Assembly: GCA_964521425.1 (NCBI GenBank)
Contig: CAZFRO010000005.1
Location: 62,001 to 126,000 of the forward strand
DNA: 64,000 nucleotides
From: Joyebacterum sp964521425
GTDB taxonomy: Bacteria; Joyebacterota; Joyebacteria; Joyebacterales; Joyebacteraceae
Direction: 5' to 3'
The notes under the pieces were generated by a model. That model was not told the origin of the DNA. It did not search any database and saw only the letters and a list, made by a program, of their open reading frames with translations. Below, piece by piece: positions 42,000-50,678 of the stretch; the stretch's first letter is position 1; each line of letters begins with the position of its first letter. Made by a program: the position numbers and the translations under genes.

Positions 42000-43546
42000 A
42001 TCTCGTTTATGTAGTAGGTCGAGTCGAGACCCTCGAATCCCATTCTCTGTGCAATCTCCTCAACGGACAGCTCGGCCCCGAAACCCCACAGATCTCGCAT
42101 GAGCGCTCCGGCGTCCTCCGAGTTCCACCAGTGCTCCCCGAAGCGCTCGGTGAGCACATGCCTCAGCTGGGCAGCGAGGAACCACGCCTCCAGATAGTTG
42201 ACGCCGTAGAAATCCTCGTTGCTGTCGAGGTACGCAAACTCCGGATGCTCAACTGGGACGAGTCGGGATTCGCCCATGATCCGCGCGTACTCCTCCCTAA
42301 GCTCCTCATCATTCAGCTCCTGCGCGTGAAGCAGGCGCTCGTAGCGGAAGAGCCCGGCGTAGTACCGCGCGCTGCCTAGATCGCTCATGAGCTGATTCTT
42401 GAGATAGCGGCGTCTGACATCAGGATCGGGAATGAGGTCATAATCCTCCAGGAACAGAGGATCGGACAGGAGTCCTTCAGGAAGATATGCGTAGGTTTCG
42501 GTAACGCCGTAGTCACCCAGCCGCTGGAACTCGTACTCATCCACGCGCACGAGGCCGTCGTGCAGTGCATGTCCCATCTCGTGGAACAGGCTCTCGTAGT
42601 CGTCAACCCCGCCTGACGGTTTGACAAGCACGCGGACGTCTTCTCCGGACACGATGGGGTATGTGGCGGGTCGGGGTTCCTTCTCGGGTCTGTCTTCGAC
42701 ATCGATGTCGATCATGGGTAGCGCCGATAGATCGATGCCCATTCCCGACAGCGTCTCCTCGAGCAGTGGGATCATGCCATCCGCGGGGAAGTACTCATCG
42801 AACTCCGCACCACGGAAGATCCGACCTCTATCGTAGTCGGGCACCTCCGTGACATCCACACCAAGCACATCGTGCGCCGCGTCGTTCGTAAGCTCGAAGT
42901 AAATGTCTCGCGTGGCGTCGAGGAATGCGACAACGGTCTCCTCCAGACGGTCGTGGCTGATACCTCGTCTCGCGGCTTCAAACTCGCCCAGGCCGGAGTA
43001 GCCAAGCTCGCGGAGCCGTTCGTGGCCTTCCCGGACGGCACGCGCGCGGGGCGGGTTCAGCTCCTCGACGCTGAAGCGCCCGATGGCCAGGTAGTAGTCC
43101 TCTCTCAGTGCGCTATCGGTCTCATTGTAGAGCGCGATCCCCGCATCGCGATAGGCGAGCGTATCTCCACCCACGATGATGCGCCCACTGGTCTCTCTGT
43201 TCAGAATCTCATCCTCGATTGCCACCAGTTCATCGTAGATGGCCGTCCCGGCGAGATCGTAGAAGAGGTAGTCGAGCGCCTTCCTTCTGCGAACATCGCT
43301 CTCGGCGTTTCGCATCCGGTCCACGTACGGGGCGAGGTCCGGATCGGTCAGGTCCGAGTACTCGCTCCAGATCTCGGCAAGTCTCGATTCCTCACCGTAA
43401 GCGTCGGTGTTGTAGTACGCCTCCATTATCCTCGCCGACATCTCATCAGAACGAGACCTGACATCATCCAGATCGAAGCCGGTCGAACATCCGGACACCA
43501 GTAGAGCGACTGCGATAAGCAGAGATACGATCAACGGTCTATTCAT
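41966..43546 (-). CDS. M3-like zinc metallopeptidase lipoprotein
   Basis: 526 residues. Lipoprotein signal MNRPLIVSLLIAVALLVSGC (lipobox V-S-G-C). Gluzincin motif H322-E-M-G-H326 in LFHEMGHALHDGL with the third ligand E350 in GVTETYAYLPE, as in M3 oligopeptidases. The product is shorter than classic M3 enzymes (about 600-700), like several envelope-bound relatives. It should trim peptides in the periplasm. Its ATG overlaps the end of the nucleotidyltransferase gene by 8 bases. The final ERAHALYGED is encoded by the first copy of a 31-bp tandem array that continues past the stop, so the C-terminus is liable to change with repeat number. Confidence 0.86.
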   Translation of the reverse strand: MNRPLIVSLLIAVALLVSGCSTGFDLDDVRSRSDEMSARIMEAYYNTDAYGEESRLAEIWSEYSDLTDPDLAPYVDRMRNAESDVRRRKALDYLFYDLAGTAIYDELVAIEDEILNRETSGRIIVGGDTLAYRDAGIALYNETDSALREDYYLAIGRFSVEELNPPRARAVREGHERLRELGYSGLGEFEAARRGISHDRLEETVVAFLDATRDIYFELTNDAAHDVLGVDVTEVPDYDRGRIFRGAEFDEYFPADGMIPLLEETLSGMGIDLSALPMIDIDVEDRPEKEPRPATYPIVSGEDVRVLVKPSGGVDDYESLFHEMGHALHDGLVRVDEYEFQRLGDYGVTETYAYLPEGLLSDPLFLEDYDLIPDPDVRRRYLKNQLMSDLGSARYYAGLFRYERLLHAQELNDEELREEYARIMGESRLVPVEHPEFAYLDSNEDFYGVNYLEAWFLAAQLRHVLTERFGEHWWNSEDAGALMRDLWGFGAELSVEEIAQRMGFEGLDSTYYINEIERAHALYGED

Positions 43547-44279
43547 CTTCTATGAGTCCTTCCAGCTCCAGTGCATCCTTGCCGGCTCCAGCGAGGTCCT
43601 CGGGTGTGCCAACATCCCGCCAGTAGGACACCAATTCGAACGCGCGTACATCGAGTCCTTCCTCGATCATCATCCTGATGGCGTCGGGCAGTTCATACTC
43701 GCCTCTCTTGGAGAGTTCGAGCCGGGAGGTGTAGTCGAAGAACACGGGGGATGTGATGAAGATCCCGGCGCTGATGAGATCCGTCTCTGAGCTTCCCTGT
43801 GGGGGCTTCTCCACTATGTCCGTCACGCGATCGCCGTCGGTGTAGACGGCACCCCCGCGGCAGGGATCATCGACGCGTCTTACTGCGAGAAGAAGATCGG
43901 TCGGGGTCTCGACGAATGCGCGGGCCATATCGGCGTAGGCCGCGGCCTTGGTGAGGATGTCGCCGAACGTGAAGAAGAATGGACCGTCACTCAGGTACTC
44001 GCGCGCCGGCTCGGCCGCGCGGCCGGTCCCGTCCTGAACCTCCTGCGTGAAGTAGCTGAGCTTGAGACCCACGTTCTCACCGGCGCCGAAGTAGTCGCGG
44101 ATGCTGTCGGCCTTGTAGCCGACGATCACGGCCGCCTCCCGAACGCCGGCTCCTGCGAGTGCCCGCAGGACGTGCCAGAGCATGGGCCGTCCACCGACAT
44201 CCACCATCGGTTTGGGGATGGCATCTGTTATCTCACGCATGCGAGTGCCCTTGCCTGCTGCCAGAACGACGGCCTTCAT
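43539..44279 (-). CDS. Sugar-phosphate nucleotidyltransferase
   Basis: 246 residues, GT-A-like NTP-transferase fold as in glucose-1-phosphate thymidylyl/uridylyl transferases. VVLAAGKGTRMREITDAIPKPM is the nucleotide-binding loop, FFFTFGDIL the metal-binding Asp region, and DIVEKP and SAGIFI follow in the usual order; it ends SYWRDVGTPEDL. No C-terminal acyltransferase helix is present, so it is the short form. It activates a sugar phosphate for glycan synthesis; the exact sugar is unknown. GGGAG lies five bases before the ATG at 44277-44279. It lies 91 bases after mnmA. Confidence 0.9.
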   Translation of the reverse strand: MKAVVLAAGKGTRMREITDAIPKPMVDVGGRPMLWHVLRALAGAGVREAAVIVGYKADSIRDYFGAGENVGLKLSYFTQEVQDGTGRAAEPAREYLSDGPFFFTFGDILTKAAAYADMARAFVETPTDLLLAVRRVDDPCRGGAVYTDGDRVTDIVEKPPQGSSETDLISAGIFITSPVFFDYTSRLELSKRGEYELPDAIRMMIEEGLDVRAFELVSYWRDVGTPEDLAGAGKDALELEGLIEDE

Positions 44280-44370
44280 GTGATCTCCCGTTTCAGAGTC
44301 GCTCGCCTCGTTGTCAGCCTTCACTACGGATGGTACAACCGGGGTCAACATCCAACAAGCGCCGCGCAGG

Positions 44371-45474
44371 TTATCTGACGGCGCGATCGATGACCCCTCC
44401 CCCGAGCACGATGTCATCATCGTACAGCACAATGAACTGCCCGGGAGTTATCGCTCGCTCCGGTTCATCGAACTTGACCGTCATCATGTCACCGTCGAGA
44501 GACACATCGCATGCAACCGGTTGACCCGCGTACCTTATCTTCGCCCGCGCGCGGAACCGGGCAGGGGGAGCGCCCGACGGCCAATTAAGTTCGCTTGCCT
44601 CAAGCGTGTCGCAGTAGAGATCCTCATCGTCGCCAACGATTATGGCGTTTCGCTCAGGCACAATCTCAATCACATACGTGGGTCTTGGACGCGAGAGACC
44701 CAGCCCTCCACGCTGTCCGATCGTGTACGATGCGATTCCCCTGTGCTCGCCGAGGACGCGGCCTTCCGCGTCCTCGATGGGCCCAGCTCGCACGCCGCTT
44801 GGGGCATGCTTAAGAAGAAACTCCGACAGAGGACGACCCGATAGAAAGCAGATGTCCGCGCTCTCCCGGGCAGCCGCCGCCGGCAGTCCAGCGTCGCGCG
44901 CGATCGCACGCACGTCGTCCTTCATGAACTCGCCCACCGGCATCAGCGTCGCTCCAAGCTGCTCGCCGGTGAGCCTGTGTAGGAAGTACGATTGGTCCTT
45001 CGAAGGATCGCGCCCCGTCGCGAGTCGTGGAGCGCCTCCCCCATCGTCGCGAATGATGCGCGCGTGATGACCGGTCGCGAGGAATTCCGCTCCAAGCTCG
45101 CGGGCTTCGTCGAGAAGATGTCCGAACTTGATGAGTCTGTTGCAGACGACACAGGGATTGGGTGTTCGACCGGAGGCGTACTCAGCCAGGAGGTACGAAA
45201 GGACGCTCTCTTCGAAGGCGGAGCCAAGATCGACAACGTGGTGCTCGACACCGAGGAATTCGGCCGTTCTCGCGGCGCTGTCGGCCCATCCGTCCGCCGG
45301 CCGATCCGGCTCAGCATCGCCATCGGGGCCGGCACCAGGAGCGAAGCCGTCGCTGCCGCCCACGAGATCACCCAACGTCATCGTCAGACCGACAACATCG
45401 TGACCTTCGCGAAGGAGAATGAGAGCAGCTACCGAACTATCGACACCGCCGCTCATCGCAACGACGATTCTCAT
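44371..45474 (-). CDS. mnmA: tRNA-specific 2-thiouridylase MnmA
   Basis: Adds sulfur to U34 of Lys, Glu and Gln tRNAs; cytosolic, 367 residues. SGGVDSS (8-14) is the PP-loop, NPCVVCNRLIKFG holds the first catalytic Cys, and SADICFLSG the second. GQRGGLGLS in the C-terminal half is family-typical. The ATG overlaps the stop of the preceding barrel-protein gene (TGATG, 45472-45476), so it depends on that gene's translation. A stretch rich in Gly/Asp/Pro (about 38-62) is an insertion relative to E. coli MnmA. Confidence 0.95.
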   Translation of the reverse strand: MRIVVAMSGGVDSSVAALILLREGHDVVGLTMTLGDLVGGSDGFAPGAGPDGDAEPDRPADGWADSAARTAEFLGVEHHVVDLGSAFEESVLSYLLAEYASGRTPNPCVVCNRLIKFGHLLDEARELGAEFLATGHHARIIRDDGGGAPRLATGRDPSKDQSYFLHRLTGEQLGATLMPVGEFMKDDVRAIARDAGLPAAAARESADICFLSGRPLSEFLLKHAPSGVRAGPIEDAEGRVLGEHRGIASYTIGQRGGLGLSRPRPTYVIEIVPERNAIIVGDDEDLYCDTLEASELNWPSGAPPARFRARAKIRYAGQPVACDVSLDGDMMTVKFDEPERAITPGQFIVLYDDDIVLGGGVIDRAVR

Positions 45475-46637
45475 CAGAAGACGTAGCCGATCGAGGTGTA
45501 GAGCCCGGAGTTCGTCACCTGAGCCGTCTCGCCTCCTTCGGAGAACTGCTCCCGAACGAAGGCCGCCTCGAAGACGTACTGTTCAAAGCTCCACGCGCAA
45601 CCAAGCCCCATCGAGTTCTCGGGGACGATCCCGTGGTCGATCTCCCCACCCACTGCGATGGAGTAGCCGGCCCTGAGGGTGAGCTTCCCCTCGAGAACGA
45701 CACTCTCGACGCCGATCGCCGCGGTCGCAGGTGACGCGTCATACTCATCCCTGGCGCCATCATCTTCCTTGTAGGCCGAGAGCGTGGAACTCACACCGTC
45801 CCAGCCGTTCTGGACATAACTTGCGTGGACCGAGATAATCTCGTTCGGGTTGTAAGTCACTCCGCCAACTGCCGTGGCCTGCGTCTTCGTCTTTTCATCC
45901 CGACGATCCTCGCCGTACCAATCATCGCTCCTCACATTGATCGAGGAACCCCAGCGATAGCCGAGACCCAAAGCAAGCGACTCCGTGGCGTCAAAGAGGA
46001 AACCCGCGGCCACCGTGAACCCACGACCCTTCACTCGTGCCTTCTCCAACTCGTCACCGACGAACTCGTCACGCACCGATTCCTCGAGCGACACGACTCC
46101 GGCCGAGATTCCGAGGACGCCCTGGTCCGTGTCTCCGATGCGAGCCGCGACGATGGCTTCGAAGAAGCGAAGCGAACCGGTGAAGGTCCCCTTGTACTGC
46201 TTGTACACCGTAACGGTGTCCTCCATCGTCGGCCTCATGCCCGTGAGCTCGAGCTGTCTGTACGAAGGGCATGCGTAGCCGAAGCCGAGCGTGAGGTTCT
46301 GGGAGCTCTTGGCGGCAACGAAGTGAGAGAACAGGAATCCATCGTCGCTTGATTCGTAGCGCTCATCGCCGTCGGGGAAGTAGTACCGGTTCTTCAGATT
46401 CAGACGCATCGTGGCCTGACCACTGATCCCCTCGCGCTGAGAGGCGGCGGCCGGATTGTAGAAACAGGCGGAGACACCACCCGTGGCGATGCTTGCACCG
46501 CAGAGGGCAGCCTGCCGGGAGTTGATATAGTGGGAGTATGTGCGTGGGGCGTCGCCGATCGACGTCCGGGTGTCGTCAGCATTGACGGTCCCTGACGCGA
46601 GTACGACGAACACCAGGATCAGGATCGCATACCGCAT
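45474..46637 (-). CDS. Outer-membrane beta-barrel protein
   Basis: 387 residues with signal peptide (MRYAILILVFVVLASGTVNA). SRQAALCGASIATGGVSACFYNPAAASQ is the NPA-type plug of FadL/PorV-like barrels, followed by many amphipathic strands (LTLGFGYACPS, GFTVAAGFLFDATESLALGLGYRWGS) and a terminal strand LYTSIGYVF ending in Phe. AGGAGGG lies four bases before the ATG. It is placed directly after the two CBM6-like secreted proteins (62 bases) and is coupled to mnmA downstream. The transported substrate is unknown. Confidence 0.82.
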   Translation of the reverse strand: MRYAILILVFVVLASGTVNADDTRTSIGDAPRTYSHYINSRQAALCGASIATGGVSACFYNPAAASQREGISGQATMRLNLKNRYYFPDGDERYESSDDGFLFSHFVAAKSSQNLTLGFGYACPSYRQLELTGMRPTMEDTVTVYKQYKGTFTGSLRFFEAIVAARIGDTDQGVLGISAGVVSLEESVRDEFVGDELEKARVKGRGFTVAAGFLFDATESLALGLGYRWGSSINVRSDDWYGEDRRDEKTKTQATAVGGVTYNPNEIISVHASYVQNGWDGVSSTLSAYKEDDGARDEYDASPATAAIGVESVVLEGKLTLRAGYSIAVGGEIDHGIVPENSMGLGCAWSFEQYVFEAAFVREQFSEGGETAQVTNSGLYTSIGYVF

Positions 46638-46699
46638 CGTCCCTCCTGTGTCACGGGCGTGTCCAACTCGCTGACCGCCGGCAGTATATCACGAACTGC

Positions 46700-47263
46700 C
46701 TATCTGTAGAGCGCTTTTATGAGACCCCAGCTGGAATCAGTATCGGGGTCGACTGCGGTGGTCTGCGCCGACAGTTCGACGTAGTCCACGAGGGCGAATG
46801 AGCCAGCGGTCAGCTCGATCCGCAGGATGTAGGTGCCTTCCTTAACGCAGATGTGTCCGCTCCCGGCGGCGTAGGAGAAGGGGCCTCAGCCAAGCCCCAT
46901 GCCGAGGAGGGAGAACTCGCTCTCGGCGTCGACGCTCTGGTGTGCATCGTCGAAGACCGTGAGAAGCATGCCGATCGTCTCACCATATGGCGCCTGGTAG
47001 GAAAGCGTCAGATCGTAGCAGGACTCCGCGGGGAGCGTTGCCTTCACCTCGATCCACTCACCTATGATGTCAAGCCCGTCCACTGCTAGTCCATCGCTCG
47101 CACTGCTGCAGACGACGGATGCGATCTCCGCTCCACCCTCATTGTAGAAATCCGTGTAGGACTCGCACTCGACGCGTACGTCAGGACCTCCAAAGGCGAC
47201 CGAAGCTGCCGTGAGGACCAGGGCCACAACTACTGATGATGCGATGATCGGCGACGAGCGCAC
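46700..47263 (-). CDS. Secreted CBM6-like protein with in-frame UGA and C-terminal WGxIK tag (paralogue 2)
   Basis: 187 codons if UGA at 46886-46888 (codon 126) is read through. The start is GTG with GGGGAG upstream; the signal peptide ends near VAFG. The core resembles CBM6/35 lectin-like domains (VRVECESYTDFYNEGG, DIIGEWIEV, YDLTLSYQAPYG). At ...GMGLG-UGA-GPFSYAAG the frame stays open and continues through GTYILRIELTAGSFALVDYVEL, the normal last strands of such a domain, to SSWGLIKALYR and TAG at 46700-46702. The upstream paralogue has UGA at the same place. A hairpin CCGC-CGGGA-GCGG begins 16 bases after the UGA. Sec insertion or another recoding is inferred; without it the product lacks its last strands and the tag. 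Confidence 0.75.
46857..46888 (-). promoter_or_regulatory. UGA codon with SECIS-like hairpin (paralogue 2)
   Basis: UGA at 46888-46886, then 16 bases, stem CCGC (46869-46866), loop CGGGA (46865-46861), stem GCGG (46860-46857). The loop begins 20 bases after the UGA and has a G among its first two bases, within the range described for bacterial SECIS elements; the stem is short. Confidence 0.4.
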
Positions 47264-47299
47264 GTCTCTCCCCTCTCTGTGAGCTTGCTCTGGAGCAGA

Positions 47300-47890
47300 C
47301 TAACGATACATGCTCTTGATGCTGCCCCAGGTCGTGTTCTCCACGGGCGTTCCGGAGAAGATGAATCTCGCGAAATCCAGATTGACGCGAGTTCCCCACT
47401 CGATCCCTATGCGGAACCTGTTCTCACCAGACTTGAGCCAAACCTCGCTGTCTCCGACAGCCATGGAGAAGGGACCTCAGCCAAACCCCCAACCCTCCGT
47501 GAGCGTGAAGTCCGAGACGAGATTGACATCGCCTCCTTCTTCATTGATCACGGTCAACCTGATCCCGGCCGTCTCTTCGTACTCTATCTGGTACCCCACG
47601 GTCGGCTCGTAGTAGCCGGTCACCGGAGCGAAGATGCTCACCTCGATCCACTCACCGATCACGTCAACTCCGTCGGCGGCATAGTACTCACTCGCTTCGG
47701 AGCAAAACGCCTTGTGAATTCTGAGTCCACCGATGTTGTAGCTGTCCACGTACCCCTCGCACTCGGCCTGAATGGTCGTCCCGCCAAGAGCCGAGGTCGC
47801 GGCGATCATGAGCGTCATGAATGCCCCAACGACAAGGACCACGGTACGGATGGTTCTCCTGTATGTCCACGTGGACGTGTCGGATGGCAT
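47300..47890 (-). CDS. Secreted CBM6-like protein with in-frame UGA and C-terminal WGxIK tag (paralogue 1)
   Basis: 196 codons if UGA at 47477-47479 (codon 138) is decoded. The signal peptide is within MPSDTSTWTYRRTIRTVVLV...SALGG. The domain is as in the next gene: TIQAECEGYVDSYNIGG, DVIGEWIEVSIFAP, YYEPTVGYQIEYEE. After ...GWGFG-UGA-GPFSMAVG it continues as EVWLKSGENRFRIGIEWG and NLDFARFIFSG, ending VENTTWGSIKSMYR and TAG at 47300-47302. In related CBM6 domains a Trp often stands near this place, so Trp by near-cognate decoding is an alternative to Sec. A perfect hairpin GCTGTC-GGA-GACAGC starts 15 bases after the UGA. GAGGAG lies about eight bases before the ATG. The next paralogue starts 36 bases downstream. 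Confidence 0.75.
47447..47479 (-). promoter_or_regulatory. UGA codon with SECIS-like hairpin (paralogue 1)
   Basis: UGA at 47479-47477, 15 bases, stem GCTGTC (47461-47456), loop GGA (47455-47453), stem GACAGC (47452-47447). The loop begins 21 bases after the UGA and starts with G, close to the geometry of the other paralogue although the stems differ in sequence. Confidence 0.45.
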
Positions 47891-47919
47891 CTGAAGCTCT
47901 CCTCAAGATGTCGTGTGAT

Positions 47920-47999
47920 ACTTGTAAGCGCGTACCCGACAGGGATACGCGCACGTCGTGCGTCAGACTTGTAAGCGCGTACCCAACAGGGATACGCGC
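47920..47999 (-). terminator. Duplicated hairpin terminators after the TonB-receptor gene
   Basis: A 47-bp unit is present about 1.7 times. Each copy contains GCGCGTACCC and GGGATACGCGC (hairpins at 47928-47952 and 47975-47999), followed on the minus strand by TTACAAGTCT. They lie 80-150 bases past the receptor stop and upstream of the CBM6-like pair. Confidence 0.6.
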
Positions 48000-48077
48000 G
48001 CGTTGCCCTATCTATTGAGACTCATGAACTGTGATCGGGATTCTTCCCGGAAGCGGTCTTTTTCCGCGGGAGCCCCG

Positions 48078-50678
48078 CTAGTAGTAGAGGTCCCGCATGA
48101 TGCCGATCTCAAAACCGCGCCCGGGCTGGGGAAAGCCCTCTTCGTCCTCGTAAAGCTCGTCAAAGAGGTTCCTCACGCCGGCAAACACATCTCCCCACCG
48201 CGTCTCGACGGTGGCCCTGGCGTCAACGAGAACATGAGCGGGAAGGCTGCCGCCTCTACCCGAGCTTCTGGAACCGACTCGCGCGATCCTCGCGAGGATG
48301 CCGGCCGGTCCCCTCTCATATGTCGTCGTCACGACTACCATCGTCTTCGGAACGAGTGGCACGTCCTCACCGGTCTCCGTATCTCGTGCCGACGTCATCG
48401 CGAGGCTCAGACCGACGTTCAACTCGGACATGACCCTGTGCTCCACGCTGAGTTCCGCGCCCCACGAGTGCACGCGGCCGATGTTCCGTGCAGGATCACC
48501 AGACCCGGTCGTGGAAATCATGTCCTTCACGTGTTGGTCGAAGAGAAGAAGCGAGAGCATTGATCCGGTTGACGCTCTCTTGGCCAGTTCCGTCTCGAAC
48601 GAGACGCTCTGCTCAGGACGCAGGTCCGGATTGCCGATCTCCGTGCTGAACCACTCCTTGAGAGTGGGGAATCGCGTCTTGAGCCCACCGAGAAGACGAA
48701 CTGAGACGTCGGCCGGGAGTGTATGCGTCCAGGCGGCCTGCGGGTTGATGCTCGCAAGAGACCGGTCCTCCCCAACCATCATGTCGCCGTTGACCGCGAG
48801 CGAAATCTTGTCGCTCTCGCCCAGAGCAATGACATCCTGTCCGAAGACCGACGCTGTCGTCGCCTCATACCGCAGCCACTCATCGCCGACATCGCGCTGA
48901 TGTCTGGCGACATCCTCGCGCACATTCAGACCGGACCAGATGCTGTGCCCCTCGAAGCCACTATAGTCAGCACAGAGATAGCCGCCGATAGCGTGGTTGG
49001 AGACGCTCGAGAGCCAGCGACGGTTTTCCCGGTCGAAGTCTGAGAATGCCGCGAGCTGATTGTCGTTCGTGGAGTAGAACATCCGCCCCTCGAAGTGGGC
49101 GGCCGGAGTGGGCTGCCAGTTGACGGTCGTCACTGTCCGCGACTCCCGCCAGACCGGGAAGCTCCAGTAGCGAGGCCTGTCTGAATCATCTGTGGACGCC
49201 GGTGCGTCTCGGCGACCATCGGTCGCGTTGAAGGCGACGGACGCGTGGGCGGTCTCACTCAATCGCCACGACGCCCTGCTCCAGACCATGAGCTGCTCTG
49301 CTCCGGAGTAATCCCGGAGACCGCCATCCTCCAGACTTGTCGGTTCAAACGATGCTGGAAGCGAGAAACCGGATGCCCCATCGGTGGCGACACCTCCGCT
49401 CAGATGGACTCCGCCGAACCGGCCTCCGCCCGCGACGAAGCCCGAGTAGTCTCCGTCCGTGCCTGCTGCGAGCTTGTAGCTCAGGCCACTTCGCCCTCCC
49501 CCAAGAGTGGTCACCTCGACTATCCCACCGATGGCGTTCGCCCCATATACACTTGCAGCCGGTCCCCTGGTTACGCGCACGGCACCGAGGGCCCCGGAGA
49601 GGATCATGGCAGTATTCACGGAGCCGGAGTATGGATCGGATAGCGGGACGCCGTCCACGAGCACGACGAGTTCTCTCTCGCCAAGGCCGCGCGTACTGAG
49701 CTTGGCCTCACCGCGGGAGTTGGTCCTGACCACGAATCCGGGGATCATTCCAAGAACCTCAGCAAGATCGTCGGCGCCGGATTCGCCGATCTCCTCGGCA
49801 TCCACGTGAACCACGGAGTACGGCCCCAGAAGTCTCGTGGCGAATACGGTCAGCTCGGGAAGCTGGTAGATAGGACCACCTCTTGAGTTACCCTGCGACC
49901 CATCCCTTGAGGAACCGTTCCCGTCGGCTTGTGCCGAAGGCGCCGAACTCAGAAACAGGAGCAGAGCGAGCACGATTGCCGCGGTGACTCCAGGACCTTG
50001 TCCACCGCGTCCATCCCGTCTGCCGCTCCCCCCATTGATTGAGTTGGCTGTGTGTCCCAGTGCGCGCGCCAGCGGCGCCAGTAGGATTCTGTCGACAAAC
50101 ATGACTGCGCTCACCCCCAATGCCGTATGGATCATGATAAGGAATCCGAGGACTGCCAGTGCGTGAATCGATCCCGTCTTCACGGGACCCGCGATCAGTT
50201 CAACCGTGAATCTGTAGACCTCTGCCGGTCCCTTCCCCATGAAGTAGCCCTGAACGACGAACGGATGGACAAGAGCCCACCAGAGAGCCATGACTCCGGC
50301 CATGACTCGCCCGCCCTTCCAACCCTTTGGAGAGAGACTCAGAACCATCTCAACAATCAACGCTTCGGCGAGGATGCCGATCGCCGCGAAGACGGCCCCA
50401 CCGAATCCTGAGGCCACTCTTACTCCGGCGGCCACAATCCCGATCAAGAGCGATGACCAGCGAACCGGTACGCTCGACCTCGCCGTCAGGAGAATGACGA
50501 CGCCGAATGTCGCCAGCACGGCGCCGCCGAACGGCACGCGCCACCCCTTGATCAGACCACCAACCGTTATCTCTATGACGCCCCAGAGCGCGGCCATGAG
50601 GCCAAGAAGGGCGATCTCACGCGTCGTGAATCGCCTGCGCTGAGATGACGGATCCGACGACTGTCCAAAGGCGATCAT
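48078..50678 (-). CDS. TonB-dependent receptor with N-terminal ECF-transporter-S-like membrane domain (fusion)
   Basis: 866 residues in one open frame. Residues 15-215 form five or six membrane helices resembling substrate-specific (S) components of ECF vitamin transporters (RFTTREIALLGLMAALWGVIEI, GGAVLATFGVV, GFGGAVFAAIGILAEALIVEM). Residues 231-251 (VTAAIVLALLLFLSSAPSAQA) look exactly like a signal peptide. A TonB plug (about 276-400: LPELTVFATR, DDLAEVLGMIPGFVV, GPAASVYGANAIGGIVEV) and a barrel ending in IGIMRDLYY follow. The codon at the start of the signal-like segment is GTC and no ribosome-binding site was seen there, so a hidden separate start is unlikely. A signal peptidase cut near A251 could release the outer-membrane part. 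The barrel resembles BtuB-like cobalamin or siderophore receptors. Confidence 0.85.
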   Translation of the reverse strand: MIAFGQSSDPSSQRRRFTTREIALLGLMAALWGVIEITVGGLIKGWRVPFGGAVLATFGVVILLTARSSVPVRWSSLLIGIVAAGVRVASGFGGAVFAAIGILAEALIVEMVLSLSPKGWKGGRVMAGVMALWWALVHPFVVQGYFMGKGPAEVYRFTVELIAGPVKTGSIHALAVLGFLIMIHTALGVSAVMFVDRILLAPLARALGHTANSINGGSGRRDGRGGQGPGVTAAIVLALLLFLSSAPSAQADGNGSSRDGSQGNSRGGPIYQLPELTVFATRLLGPYSVVHVDAEEIGESGADDLAEVLGMIPGFVVRTNSRGEAKLSTRGLGERELVVLVDGVPLSDPYSGSVNTAMILSGALGAVRVTRGPAASVYGANAIGGIVEVTTLGGGRSGLSYKLAAGTDGDYSGFVAGGGRFGGVHLSGGVATDGASGFSLPASFEPTSLEDGGLRDYSGAEQLMVWSRASWRLSETAHASVAFNATDGRRDAPASTDDSDRPRYWSFPVWRESRTVTTVNWQPTPAAHFEGRMFYSTNDNQLAAFSDFDRENRRWLSSVSNHAIGGYLCADYSGFEGHSIWSGLNVREDVARHQRDVGDEWLRYEATTASVFGQDVIALGESDKISLAVNGDMMVGEDRSLASINPQAAWTHTLPADVSVRLLGGLKTRFPTLKEWFSTEIGNPDLRPEQSVSFETELAKRASTGSMLSLLLFDQHVKDMISTTGSGDPARNIGRVHSWGAELSVEHRVMSELNVGLSLAMTSARDTETGEDVPLVPKTMVVVTTTYERGPAGILARIARVGSRSSGRGGSLPAHVLVDARATVETRWGDVFAGVRNLFDELYEDEEGFPQPGRGFEIGIMRDLYY

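Noticed and set aside
46886..47479. Alternative genetic code (UGA as sense codon) for the organism
   Set aside because: UGA terminates several genes here (purD, the barrels at 18.4 and 45.5 kb, plsY), so only local recoding fits.
46700..47890. The UGA-containing pair as ordinary pseudogenes
   Set aside because: Both remain open after the stop and keep the domain end and terminal tag despite high divergence, which decaying genes would not.
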